Shown: positions 7,617 to 14,808, counted from the first letter of the stretch. The stretch: DNA of 25,747 bases from JACMNW01 sp043721855 (GCA_043721855.1 JAYSPY010000124.1:1-25747), one strand, 5' to 3'. A program made the numbers and translations. The notes: generated from the letters alone by a model not told the origin.

Positions 7617-8865
7617 CGATGGCCATCGAAATCGCCTGTCGCAAGACCGGGTTATCCCACGGGGCCTTGTCAAGCTTGAAGGCATAGTAATAGGTGCCAA
7701 GATATGGCCCGATTTTCACCTGATCGCCAAACTTGACCTTCATATCGGCCAGCTGTTCGGTCGGGAAATCGTCGTTCATATCCAATTCGCCCGCCTCAAA
7801 CCGCTTGATCGCGGCGGAACGGTCCTCGGTTGGATAGAAATTCACCGTATCAACCAGCACATTCGCCGCATCATAGAACGACGGGCTTTTGGTCAGCGTA
7901 ATATGGTCGTTCGGCGTAAACGCGGTCAGCGTGTAGGGGAAGTTCGATACCATATTGCCGGGTTTGGTAAAATCTGCACCAAATTTTTCCACATTGGCGC
8001 GGCTGACCGGATAGATGGCCTGATGCGTCAGCATTTCCAGAAAATACGGCGTCACGGCGTTCAGCGTCACCTCAAACGTGCCCGCATCAATTGCCTTCAC
8101 GCCCAGTTCGTCGGGCTTTTTGGTGCGTGCGGTGATTTCCTCGGCGTTCACGATCGGGGTCAGCATATAGGCGTATTCGGCGGCCGTATCGGGGCTGACC
8201 ACACGCTGCCAGGCAAAGACAAAATCATCCGCCGTGACCGGTGATCCATCAGACCAGACCGCCCCTGCGCGCGGCTTGAACGTGTAGGTCATGCCATCGT
8301 CTGACATTTCCCAGCTTTCCGCCGCACCGGGCACAAGTTCGGCCTTGGCATCTTGCGCCACAAGCCCGTTGAACAAATCGCGCAAGATATTTGCTTCGGT
8401 CACGGTGGAGGTTTTATGCGGGTCCAACGATTCCGGATCGCCGTTGTTGCCCCGGTTCAGCACCATTTCCGTCACACGCTCAGGGTGCGTCACGCCGTAG
8501 GCCAGCGCCAGCGTCGATCCCCACGATCCGCCCACCACCTGCCAACGATCAATGCCCAGATGATCGCGCAAGCGCTCAATATCGCTTACCAAATCCCAGG
8601 TCGTATTGTCAGGCAAACTGGCATAGGGCGTTGATTGCCCGCAACCGCGTTGATCAAACAGGATTATCCGGTATTTGGCGGGATCATGGCCTTGGCGCAT
8701 AAATGCCGAAATACCCGCCCCCGGCCCACCATGCAGCACCAGCACAGGCTTGCCCGCCGGATTGCCGCATTCCTCATAATACAAATCATGCAGCACAGAT
8801 ACCCGCAGCCGCCCCGTCGCATAGGGGGCAAGATCCGGGTAAAGCGGGCGTCGGGTGTCGGTCAT
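7576..8865 (-). CDS. Chimeric ORF: proline iminopeptidase N-terminus fused to OppA-type binding protein middle
   Basis: One open frame of 429 codons joins two unrelated families. Residues 1-136 are a proline iminopeptidase start and residues 137 to about 417 are the interior of a peptide-binding protein (SBP_bac_5). The last 12 residues are read out of frame through the oppC remnant. The iminopeptidase loses its catalytic Asp and His and the binding protein loses its signal peptide and its C-terminal half. The product would therefore be cytosolic and is very unlikely to do either job. The ATG at 8865 is the normal iminopeptidase start (MTDTRRPLYP). See the two fragment entries for detail. Confidence 0.75.
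   Translation of the reverse strand: MTDTRRPLYPDLAPYATGRLRVSVLHDLYYEECGNPAGKPVLVLHGGPGAGISAFMRQGHDPAKYRIILFDQRGCGQSTPYASLPDNTTWDLVSDIERLRDHLGIDRWQVVGGSWGSTLALAYGVTHPERVTEMVLNRGNNGDPESLDPHKTSTVTEANILRDLFNGLVAQDAKAELVPGAAESWEMSDDGMTYTFKPRAGAVWSDGSPVTADDFVFAWQRVVSPDTAAEYAYMLTPIVNAEEITARTKKPDELGVKAIDAGTFEVTLNAVTPYFLEMLTHQAIYPVSRANVEKFGADFTKPGNMVSNFPYTLTAFTPNDHITLTKSPSFYDAANVLVDTVNFYPTEDRSAAIKRFEAGELDMNDDFPTEQLADMKVKFGDQVKIGPYLGTYYYAFKLDKAPWDNPVLRQAISMAIDVVCAEFHRGWFA
7615..8457 (-). pseudogene. OppA/YejA-type peptide ABC substrate-binding protein, internal fragment
   Basis: About 281 residues of an extracytoplasmic solute-binding protein family 5 member. It begins at the mature N-terminus of the family (NRGNNGDPESLDPHKTSTV) and continues through AESWEMSDDGMTYTF, TADDFVFAWQRV, ELGVKAIDAGTFEVTL, KPGNMVSNFPYTL, YPTEDRSAAIKRFEAGELDM, GPYLGTYYYAFKLD and LRQAISMAID, where it stops abruptly. 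Family members are usually about 500-540 aa, so the signal peptide and some 220 C-terminal residues are missing. Codon use and style match the neighbours, which argues against import from elsewhere. Confidence 0.85.
8458..8865 (-). pseudogene. pip: Proline iminopeptidase, N-terminal fragment
   Basis: 136 residues of an alpha/beta-hydrolase prolyl aminopeptidase (peptidase family S33). The stretch includes the oxyanion motif HGGPGAG (45-51), FDQRGCGQSTP (70-80), and the nucleophile elbow GGSWGS (S114), then LAYGVTHPERVTEMVL. Full-length enzymes are about 315-325 aa; the Asp and His of the triad are lost with the C-terminal half. The family continues MVLRG at this point, whereas here MVL continues as NRGNNGDP of OppA. 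The shared residues suggest a short-homology join, which is an inference. Confidence 0.85.
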
Positions 8866-9009
8866 GCACGGGCTTGGATTGCATCGCGCGATCAACGCGC
8901 GTGGCACAGACTAGCGCAGGTCATCCCGATTTTGCCCGCACTTTCTTCCCCTTTTTAGGCTTACCTTGCGTCATCTGACCTTGGTCGCGATGGTGCCCGG
9001 CGCAAAGCG

Positions 9010-12000
9010 CTAATGAAAATCGCGGCTTGGAAACAGGCTTTTTGCCTGTTCGCGCGGGTGGTGTTTGCGCACGCCCGCCCGGCCGCTCGCAGCCCCCCTG
9101 CTGATCACTGGGCGGCGGGCCTCATCGGCGCGGCCTTGGGTGGGGTCGATCCGGTCCGCCTCCACATGGCCAAGCTGACCCAGACTGTGCGACATATCCT
9201 CGATCTGTTCAGCAATCAGGTGGATCACCTGCCCCTCGCGTTGCAACTGCCCCGTCACCCGCAGCAACCGCCCGCCGATCACGGCACGGCGGAACGCCTC
9301 ATACACCCGGGTCCAGACCACCACATTGCTGACCCCGGTCTCGTCCTCCAGCGTCAGAAAAATCACCCCCGATGCGGTGCCGGGTCGCTGCCGGGTGATC
9401 ACCAGACCGCAGACCGTAACCCTGCGCCCGGCATGGGGCAGATCAACATGCGCGGTCAGGCCGGGCATTTTCGGGCGCAAAAGTTCCATCGGATGCGCGC
9501 GCAGGCTTAGGCGCAGGGCCAGATAATCCTCGATCACCTCTTCGCCAAGTGTCATGCGCGGCAAGCTGACGCTGGGTTCGGCAATCCCCTCACCCTCCAG
9601 CCCGCCCGCAAACAGCGGCAACGGCCGCGCGCCTGCAATGGCGCGCACCTGCCACAGGGCATCGCGGCGCAAAAGGCCAAGGGCGGCAAACGCATCGCCT
9701 TCGGCCAGCCGTTCCAGCGCATCACCGCGCAGACCCGCCCGCTGCCACAGGCTTTGCACATCGGGGTAGCCATTGCCGCGCGCCGCCGCAATCCACGCGC
9801 CATCCTCTTCGCGCAGGCCCTTGATCTGGCGAAAGCCCAACCGCAGCGCCAGCCGCCCATCGGGGCGCGGCTCCAGCGTGTTATCCCAGCCGCTGTGATT
9901 GATTGACACTTGCCGCACCTCAACCCCGTGATCACGCGCATCGCGCACAATCTGCGCCGGAGCATAAAACCCCATCGGTTGGGAATTGAGCAAGGCACAG
10001 GCAAATGCCGCCGGATGGTGGCATTTCATCCAGGCCGACGCATAGACCAGCAAGGCAAAACTGGCGGCATGGCTTTCGGGAAAGCCGTATTCGCCAAAGC
10101 CTTCGATCTGCGCGAAACATCTGTCGGCAAAGTCGGGCTGATAGCCACGTTCCAACATGCCGCCCACAAAGCGGTCGCGAAACGTGGATATGGTGCCCAT
10201 CCGCCTGAACGTCGAAAGGCTGCGGCGCAAACGGTCCGCCTCGCCGGGATCAAAACCCGCCGCGACAATCGCGATCTGCATCGCCTGTTCCTGAAACAGT
10301 GGCACCCCCAGGGTGCGGCCCAGCACGCTTTCCAGTTCGGCCGACGGAAATTCCGGTTTTTCCTTGCCCTGACGACGGCTGATATAGGGGTGCACCATGC
10401 CGCCCTGAATGGGGCCGGGGCGCACAATCGCCACCTCGATCACCAGATCATAGAATTTGCGCGGCAACATGCGGGGCAGAAAATTCATCTGCGCCCGGCT
10501 TTCCACCTGAAACACACCAACCGAATCCGCCCGGCACAGCATATCGTAAACGACAGGGTCTTCCTTTGGCATCGATTCCAGCGTCAGGCGCGGGCCACCC
10601 TGATGGGCGATCAGATCAAAGCATTTGCGGATGCAGGTCAGCATCCCCAGCGCCAGAATATCCACCTTCAGCAGGCCCAGCGCATCAATATCGTCCTTGT
10701 CCCATTCAATCACCGTGCGCCCTTCCATCGCGGCGTTTTCAATCGGGCACATTTCATCCAAGCGCCCCTTGGTGATGACAAACCCGCCGACATGCTGCGA
10801 CAGATGGCGCGGAAAGCCGATGATTTCGCCAATCAACTGCAAGGTCAGCGACAGGCGGCGGTCGGTCGGGTCCAGCCCGATTTCAACCAGTTTCGCCGGA
10901 TCCGGCGCAGACGAAGACCAGCCCCAGCTTTGCCCCGCAATCACCGCCAGCATATCCTGGCTAAGACCCATTACCTTGCCCACCTCACGGATGGCGGCGC
11001 GCGATCTGAAATGAATCACCGTCGCGGTCAGCCCCGCGCGGTGGCGGCCATATTTGGCATAGATATGCTGGATCACCTCTTCGCGGCGTTCATGTTCAAA
11101 ATCCACATCAATATCGGGCGGCTCGCCGCGCGCCTCTGACATGAAGCGTTCAAACACCATGGAAATCACATCCGGCGCCACTTCGGTGATGCCCAGCGCA
11201 TAGCAGATCACCGAATTGGCCGCCGACCCGCGCCCTTGGCACAAGATGCCGCGGCCCCGGGCAAAGTCCACGATGTCATTCACCGTCAGGAAATACGCAG
11301 CAAAGCCAAGCGTTTCGATGATGCGCAGTTCTTTCACCACCTTGGTGCGGGTGGCATCGGGCACCCCGGCGGGAAAGCGTTTGGCAAGGCCAATATCGGT
11401 CAGCCGGGCCAAGCGGTCTTGCGCGGCCTCGCCACCCGTAATCTCATCTGGGTATTCATAGGACAGTTCTGCCAGCGAAAATCCGCAGCGATCGGCAATT
11501 TCCACACTGCGCTTGATCGCCGCCGGAAACCGCTGAAACAGCCGGGCCATATCTGCGGGCGATTTCAAGCGCCGCTCTGCATTGGGCAGGGCGTGTTTGC
11601 CGATGCGGTCCACCGTCAGGCCTTGGCGCAGACAGGTCAGCACATCGGCCAATCGGCGGCGCGATCCGTGGTGCATCAACACATCGCCCAGCGCCACCAT
11701 CGGCAGCCCCGTGCGCTGCGACAGGGTGGCCAACGCATCAAACCGCGGCTGATCCTGCCCGTCATAACGCGGGGCTGCCCCCAGAAACACACGGCCCGGC
11801 CCGTGCCGTGTCACCTGCAACAGATCGGCCACATCGGTGGTGGCCCCCTGCCCTTGCGGCAGCGCAATCAAGATCAGGCCCTTGGCATGATCCATCAGAT
11901 CGGCTTGCCGCAGATGGCATTCGCCTTTCGGCGCGCGGCCTTTGCCAAGGCTTAACAGCCGCGACAGGCGGGCATAGGCGTCCCGGTCGGTGGGCAGCGC

Positions 12001-12504
12001 CAACCACTGCACGCCGCTATCCATCAACACCAACCGCACCCCGATGATCAGGCGCGGCAACGGCTTGGGGCTGTGTTCCACCGCCAAGGCCGGGGCCAGT
12101 GCCATATCTTGCCGGCTGCAACTGTCCATCTGAATTTGCGACCGCACCTTGATCTGTGCGTTTGCCGCATCCTCGGCCCGCATCCGCGCCAATTCCCGCA
12201 AGGCCACATGCGCGCGCACCACCCCCGCCAGCGAATTGCGGTCCGTGATGGCAATGGCCGATAGCCCAAGGTCGGCGGCCCGCGTGACCAGTTCTTCGGG
12301 GTGCGATGCCCCGGTCAGAAAGGTAAAGTTCGAGGTGACGCACAGCTCGGCATACTCGGCCACCCCGGCGGGCGCCTTGCGCGCAGGCCCGCCAACCTGC
12401 ACTTGGCCCCCAGCCTGCACTTCTGCCCCAGCCTGCACTTCTGCCCCAACCTGCACTTGGCCCCCAACCAGCGCCTGGCCTTCAGCCACACCCGCCCCGT
12501 CCAT
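9010..12504 (-). CDS. dnaE2: Error-prone DNA polymerase ImuC/DnaE2
   Basis: C-family polymerase of the SOS-induced mutasome, which carries out translesion synthesis with ImuA and ImuB. Of 1164 aa, the PHP domain starts at about residue 51 (YAELCVTSNFTFLTGASHPEEL). CQGRGSAANSVICYALGIT and the catalytic aspartates in PDIDVDFEH (D464, D466, D468) lie in the palm, with ADSVGVFQVESRAQM further on. An OB-fold (VTVCGLVITRQRPG) follows near the C-terminus, and the protein ends in SRDFH as the family does. The ATG at 12504 shares its A with the imuB stop (TGATG), so the genes are coupled. Oddly, residues about 14-39 are a hexapeptide repeat (GGQVQV/GAEVQA) in an N-terminal extension that most family members lack; a start after the repeat cannot be excluded. 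Confidence 0.95.
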   Translation of the reverse strand: MDGAGVAEGQALVGGQVQVGAEVQAGAEVQAGGQVQVGGPARKAPAGVAEYAELCVTSNFTFLTGASHPEELVTRAADLGLSAIAITDRNSLAGVVRAHVALRELARMRAEDAANAQIKVRSQIQMDSCSRQDMALAPALAVEHSPKPLPRLIIGVRLVLMDSGVQWLALPTDRDAYARLSRLLSLGKGRAPKGECHLRQADLMDHAKGLILIALPQGQGATTDVADLLQVTRHGPGRVFLGAAPRYDGQDQPRFDALATLSQRTGLPMVALGDVLMHHGSRRRLADVLTCLRQGLTVDRIGKHALPNAERRLKSPADMARLFQRFPAAIKRSVEIADRCGFSLAELSYEYPDEITGGEAAQDRLARLTDIGLAKRFPAGVPDATRTKVVKELRIIETLGFAAYFLTVNDIVDFARGRGILCQGRGSAANSVICYALGITEVAPDVISMVFERFMSEARGEPPDIDVDFEHERREEVIQHIYAKYGRHRAGLTATVIHFRSRAAIREVGKVMGLSQDMLAVIAGQSWGWSSSAPDPAKLVEIGLDPTDRRLSLTLQLIGEIIGFPRHLSQHVGGFVITKGRLDEMCPIENAAMEGRTVIEWDKDDIDALGLLKVDILALGMLTCIRKCFDLIAHQGGPRLTLESMPKEDPVVYDMLCRADSVGVFQVESRAQMNFLPRMLPRKFYDLVIEVAIVRPGPIQGGMVHPYISRRQGKEKPEFPSAELESVLGRTLGVPLFQEQAMQIAIVAAGFDPGEADRLRRSLSTFRRMGTISTFRDRFVGGMLERGYQPDFADRCFAQIEGFGEYGFPESHAASFALLVYASAWMKCHHPAAFACALLNSQPMGFYAPAQIVRDARDHGVEVRQVSINHSGWDNTLEPRPDGRLALRLGFRQIKGLREEDGAWIAAARGNGYPDVQSLWQRAGLRGDALERLAEGDAFAALGLLRRDALWQVRAIAGARPLPLFAGGLEGEGIAEPSVSLPRMTLGEEVIEDYLALRLSLRAHPMELLRPKMPGLTAHVDLPHAGRRVTVCGLVITRQRPGTASGVIFLTLEDETGVSNVVVWTRVYEAFRRAVIGGRLLRVTGQLQREGQVIHLIAEQIEDMSHSLGQLGHVEADRIDPTQGRADEARRPVISRGAASGRAGVRKHHPREQAKSLFPSRDFH
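12394..12483. repeat. 18-bp tandem repeat in the 5' end of dnaE2
   Basis: Four near-perfect 18-bp units from 12394 to 12465 are followed by one degenerate copy. Units alternate between an AACCTGCACTTGGCCCCC form and an AGCCTGCACTTCTGCCCC form, in the order A-B-B-A. They encode hexapeptides G-(G/A)-(Q/E)-V-Q-(V/A) ahead of the PHP domain. Because the unit is a multiple of three, copy-number changes keep the frame. Confidence 0.9.
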
Positions 12505-14048
12505 CACGCAAATTCCCCCTGCACATACCAGCCGGGCGCTTGCGGCGTGTGAAACAGCCACAAGCGCCGCCCTTGCAGGGTTTCCAGCTTCCAGTAATCG
12601 CGCAGGCCACTGCGCCATGCCGGATCATCCAGCCACCATTCGGGCGCGATGCGTTCCGGCCCGGTGCTGCGCGCGGTGGCAAACGCCATGCGCCGCCATG
12701 AAAACCGGGCGGGCGGTGCGGGGCCGGTGGCGGTGATGGGTTCGGGCGGGAATATCACCAAGGGCCGCCCGGCATGGGCCGCCACCTCGCCCTCGTCCCC
12801 GTCACTATAGGCGGCCGATAACACCAGAAAGCTTTTTTCGGGGATGTGGCTTTGTGCGGGCGCATAGCGCTGCACATTGTCAAATCCCACCCGGTTGCCC
12901 AGCCGCGTGATCAGATCATGCAGCTTGTCCGCCCCCACCACGCGGGTCTGGTCCATCTGTTGCGGGGCCATGGCTTCCACCACCGGGGCGGTCAGGCGCA
13001 ACTGATCAATGCCAAAGCCTGCATCAATATCGTCTACCGCGCGGGCAAACAGGGCTGCCATCCGCCCCGCATCGCGCATTGGCCGGGCCAGCCCGATTTC
13101 GGCCAGTGCCGTCACCCCGTCCACCCGGCGCAGTTCCAGCGCCAACCGCCGCGCGCCGTGGTGATTGCTGGCAAGGGCTTCGCAAAGCCTGTCGAGCAGG
13201 CGCGCAAGCCCCGCCATCACATCTGATTGCAGGCCAATCGGGTCTGGCAAGGTCAGGCGCACGCCGTAATGCGGGGCTTCTGCCTCGGGCGATACAGGTT
13301 CAGGCTGCGCGCCCAGCGCCTGATCCAGCCGCAGCATCAAGCCCGGCCCAAACCGCCGGGCAAGCGGCGCGCGCGGCACTTGGGCCAGATCCCTGATGCT
13401 GCGCAGGCCCAGCCGTTCCAGCCCGGTGACGGTGTCATGATCCAGCCGCAATGCGGCGGGAGGCAAGCGGCCAATCGCGGCCAGCGTTTGCCCCGGTGCC
13501 GCCCGCCCACCCCCAAACTGGCCACCCCCAAACTGGCCACCGCCAAACTGGCCACCGCCAACACGCCCACCACCATCCCGCCCACCGCCGTGCCGCGCCA
13601 GCGCATAGGCCGCCCCCCGCGTATCCGCCACGCCCACGGCGCAGACAAAACCCGCCCGTGCGATGCGGGCTTGCAGATCGGCCACCAGCCCGTCTTCGCC
13701 ACCAAACAAATGCGCCACGCCCGAAATATCGCTGATCAGCCCATCCGCGCCATCCCGCGCCACCAACGGCGACCAGCGCCGCGCCATATGCACCAGCGCC
13801 AGCAGCACCGCCGCCTCGGACGCCAGATTTGCAGGCTCTGTCACCAATCCGGGGCACAGCGCGCGCGCATCAGCCAGCGCCATGCCGCGTGACAGACCCG
13901 CCGCCTGCGCCAAACGGTTCAAACAATGCAGATGATCGGTATTGCCCGCCCGCAGACTTAGCGCGAAAGGCGCATCACACGGCCTGCGGCGCAACCTCGC
14001 GTCGCTGGCCAACCGGGGAAACCACACAGACAGCACGCGCCTTTTCAT
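12504..14048 (-). CDS. imuB: ImuB, catalytically inactive Y-family polymerase-like mutasome protein
   Basis: Hub of the SOS mutasome; by family knowledge it bridges ImuA, DnaE2 and the beta clamp. The 514-aa protein has the Y-family fold start MKRRVLSVWFPRLASDA, where active polymerases carry acidic residues, and DISGVAHLFGG in place of the catalytic SIDE motif. The helix-hairpin-helix-like TGLERLGLRSIRDLAQVPR, the little-finger region and a terminal WYVQGEFA follow. A candidate clamp-binding segment is around IDQLRLTAPV. Residues about 153-183 are a glycine-rich pentapeptide repeat in the loop before the thumb. The start overlaps the imuA end by 74 nt, a long overlap, but MKRRVLSVWFPRL is the conserved start. 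The stop shares a base with the dnaE2 ATG. Confidence 0.92.
   Translation of the reverse strand: MKRRVLSVWFPRLASDARLRRRPCDAPFALSLRAGNTDHLHCLNRLAQAAGLSRGMALADARALCPGLVTEPANLASEAAVLLALVHMARRWSPLVARDGADGLISDISGVAHLFGGEDGLVADLQARIARAGFVCAVGVADTRGAAYALARHGGGRDGGGRVGGGQFGGGQFGGGQFGGGRAAPGQTLAAIGRLPPAALRLDHDTVTGLERLGLRSIRDLAQVPRAPLARRFGPGLMLRLDQALGAQPEPVSPEAEAPHYGVRLTLPDPIGLQSDVMAGLARLLDRLCEALASNHHGARRLALELRRVDGVTALAEIGLARPMRDAGRMAALFARAVDDIDAGFGIDQLRLTAPVVEAMAPQQMDQTRVVGADKLHDLITRLGNRVGFDNVQRYAPAQSHIPEKSFLVLSAAYSDGDEGEVAAHAGRPLVIFPPEPITATGPAPPARFSWRRMAFATARSTGPERIAPEWWLDDPAWRSGLRDYWKLETLQGRRLWLFHTPQAPGWYVQGEFA
13508..13592. repeat. 15-bp tandem repeat inside imuB
   Basis: Three clean copies of CC(C/G)CCAAACTGGCCA are followed by two or three diverged copies. 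They encode GGGQF units that decay into GGGRV and GGGRD (ImuB residues about 153-183). The array is in frame and sits in a loop that varies in length across the family. Confidence 0.9.
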
Positions 14049-14616
14049 TCCAACCCACTAACCAATCCCCAAGAGTTCCCTCTTTGTTCTTGATAAGCGA
14101 CCACCGTTGCAGAGTCGAGTCCCGCCCATGCCATTCAGGTGCCCCCCCTTCAGGTGCCCCCCGTTCTGGCGCCCCCCATTCGGGCGCGCAATGCCAGCGT
14201 GTTTGTGCCGCATTGCTGCCCATGCCGTCGCGAATGATCAGCAACCCCGTGCTGCGCCCTGCCTCTGCCGCCAGTTGCAACCGCCGCCCCGCCGTCAGCG
14301 ATAACGGCTTTTGCGGGGCTGCAATCACAAAGCCCACAGCACCTGATCGCAAGGCTTCCTCGGTGGCCCACAGCAGATCAACCTCGCCCGCAGCCAGCAC
14401 CATCATCAACCGGGCAGGTGGCAGCAGTCGCGCTATGCCCGCAGGCAGCAACCGATCCGTCTCATGGGCAGCGCGGATGCACACCACGGTGCCAGACGCA
14501 AATCCCGCCCCCGCTTGCACGCCCGCCTGTGCCATCGCAAACGCATGCGCCGCCGCCCCGCCCACTTCGTGAACGCGGAACGGCGTGAGTTTTGGCAGGG
14601 CATTGGCAGCGGACAT
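13975..14616 (-). CDS. imuA: ImuA, SOS mutasome accessory protein
   Basis: First gene of the imuA-imuB-dnaE2 cassette; the family is RecA/SulA-like and supports DnaE2-dependent mutagenesis. The 213-aa product shows FRVHEVGGAAAHAFAMA near the start, then GTVVCIRAAHETDRLLPAGIARLL, EVDLLWATEEALRSGAVGFVI, and LTAGRRLQLAAEAGRSTGLLI, as in alphaproteobacterial ImuA. The ATG at 14616 is only 5 nt from a LexA box that overlaps a -10-like element, so the mRNA may be leaderless. Residues 144-162 are four GAPE(W/R/G) pentapeptides from a 15-bp repeat, placed between RWHCAPEW and HGRDSTLQRW. The C-terminus overlaps imuB by 74 nt. Confidence 0.85.
   Translation of the reverse strand: MSAANALPKLTPFRVHEVGGAAAHAFAMAQAGVQAGAGFASGTVVCIRAAHETDRLLPAGIARLLPPARLMMVLAAGEVDLLWATEEALRSGAVGFVIAAPQKPLSLTAGRRLQLAAEAGRSTGLLIIRDGMGSNAAQTRWHCAPEWGAPERGAPEGGAPEWHGRDSTLQRWSLIKNKEGTLGDWLVGWNEKARAVCVVSPVGQRREVAPQAV
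14131..14190. repeat. 15-bp tandem repeat inside imuA
   Basis: Four copies of a 15-bp unit, of the form TTCAGGTGCCCCCCC, with the TTC at 14134, 14149, 14164 and 14179 (exactly 15 bp apart). They encode APEW-GAPER-GAPEG-GAPEW in ImuA. The unit sequence is unrelated to the imuB and dnaE2 arrays. Confidence 0.88.
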
Positions 14617-14621
14617 GACAA

Positions 14622-14636
14622 GAACATAACGTAAAC
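14622..14636 (-). promoter_or_regulatory. LexA (SOS) box of the imuA-imuB-dnaE2 operon
   Basis: On the minus strand the bases read GTTTACGTTATGTTC, that is GTTT-N7-GTTC, one mismatch from the alphaproteobacterial LexA consensus GTTC-N7-GTTC. It lies just upstream of imuA, the gene expected to be SOS-controlled, and overlaps the candidate -10 box. Confidence 0.75.
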
Positions 14637-14650
14637 ATACAGGGCTGCAA
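14623..14650 (-). promoter_or_regulatory. Candidate promoter of imuA, possibly giving a leaderless mRNA
   Basis: On the minus strand TTGCAG (14650-14645) and TATGTT (14628-14623) are 16 bp apart. The -10 box ends 6 nt before the imuA ATG, so transcription would start at or next to the start codon, and no ribosome binding site is visible. Box choice is by eye. Confidence 0.45.
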
Positions 14651-14692
14651 GCCCGGCACAGCGCATAAATATGCACGCAAGAAACGCGGACC

Positions 14693-14808
14693 TCCCAGCT
14701 TAACCCGGCCTAAGCTTACCCGGGCCCAGCTTAACCGAAACCCAGCTTACCCGCGCCCAGCTTACCCAAAGCCCAGCTTAACCGGGCCTAGCTTAACCGG
14801 GCCTTGAC
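14693..14808. repeat. 15/16-bp tandem repeat between imuA and yqeY, starting in the yqeY 3' end
   Basis: The core AGCTTA recurs seven times, at 14697, 14713, 14728, 14744, 14759, 14775 and 14790, so the spacing alternates 16, 15, 16, 15, 16, 15. On the minus strand the unit is roughly GGCCCGGTTAAGCTGG. The first unit encodes the last residues ARLS and the TAG stop of YqeY; the later units carry TGG where the stop is. Most of the 171-bp gap between the two genes is this array. Confidence 0.9.

Noticed and set aside
8921..8974. Minus-strand mini-ORF of 17 lysine-rich codons between dnaE2 and pip
   Set aside because: Very short, with no clear ribosome binding site or recognisable family; a basic run in a 144-bp spacer can arise by chance. 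Nothing else was seen in this spacer.
12394..12483. Tandem repeats in the mutasome genes read as a CRISPR array
   Set aside because: Units are contiguous 15-18 bp direct repeats with no unique spacers and no cas genes nearby.
12505..12618. Longer N-terminus for dnaE2, starting at 12618 inside imuB
   Set aside because: The TGATG stop/start coupling at 12504 is the natural start and the extra 38 residues have no family similarity.
13227..13892. Long plus-strand open frames across imuB, imuA and dnaE2 (for example 9910-11139 and 13227-13892)
   Set aside because: They are shadows of high-GC genes on the other strand, with proline/arginine/histidine-rich translations and no motifs.
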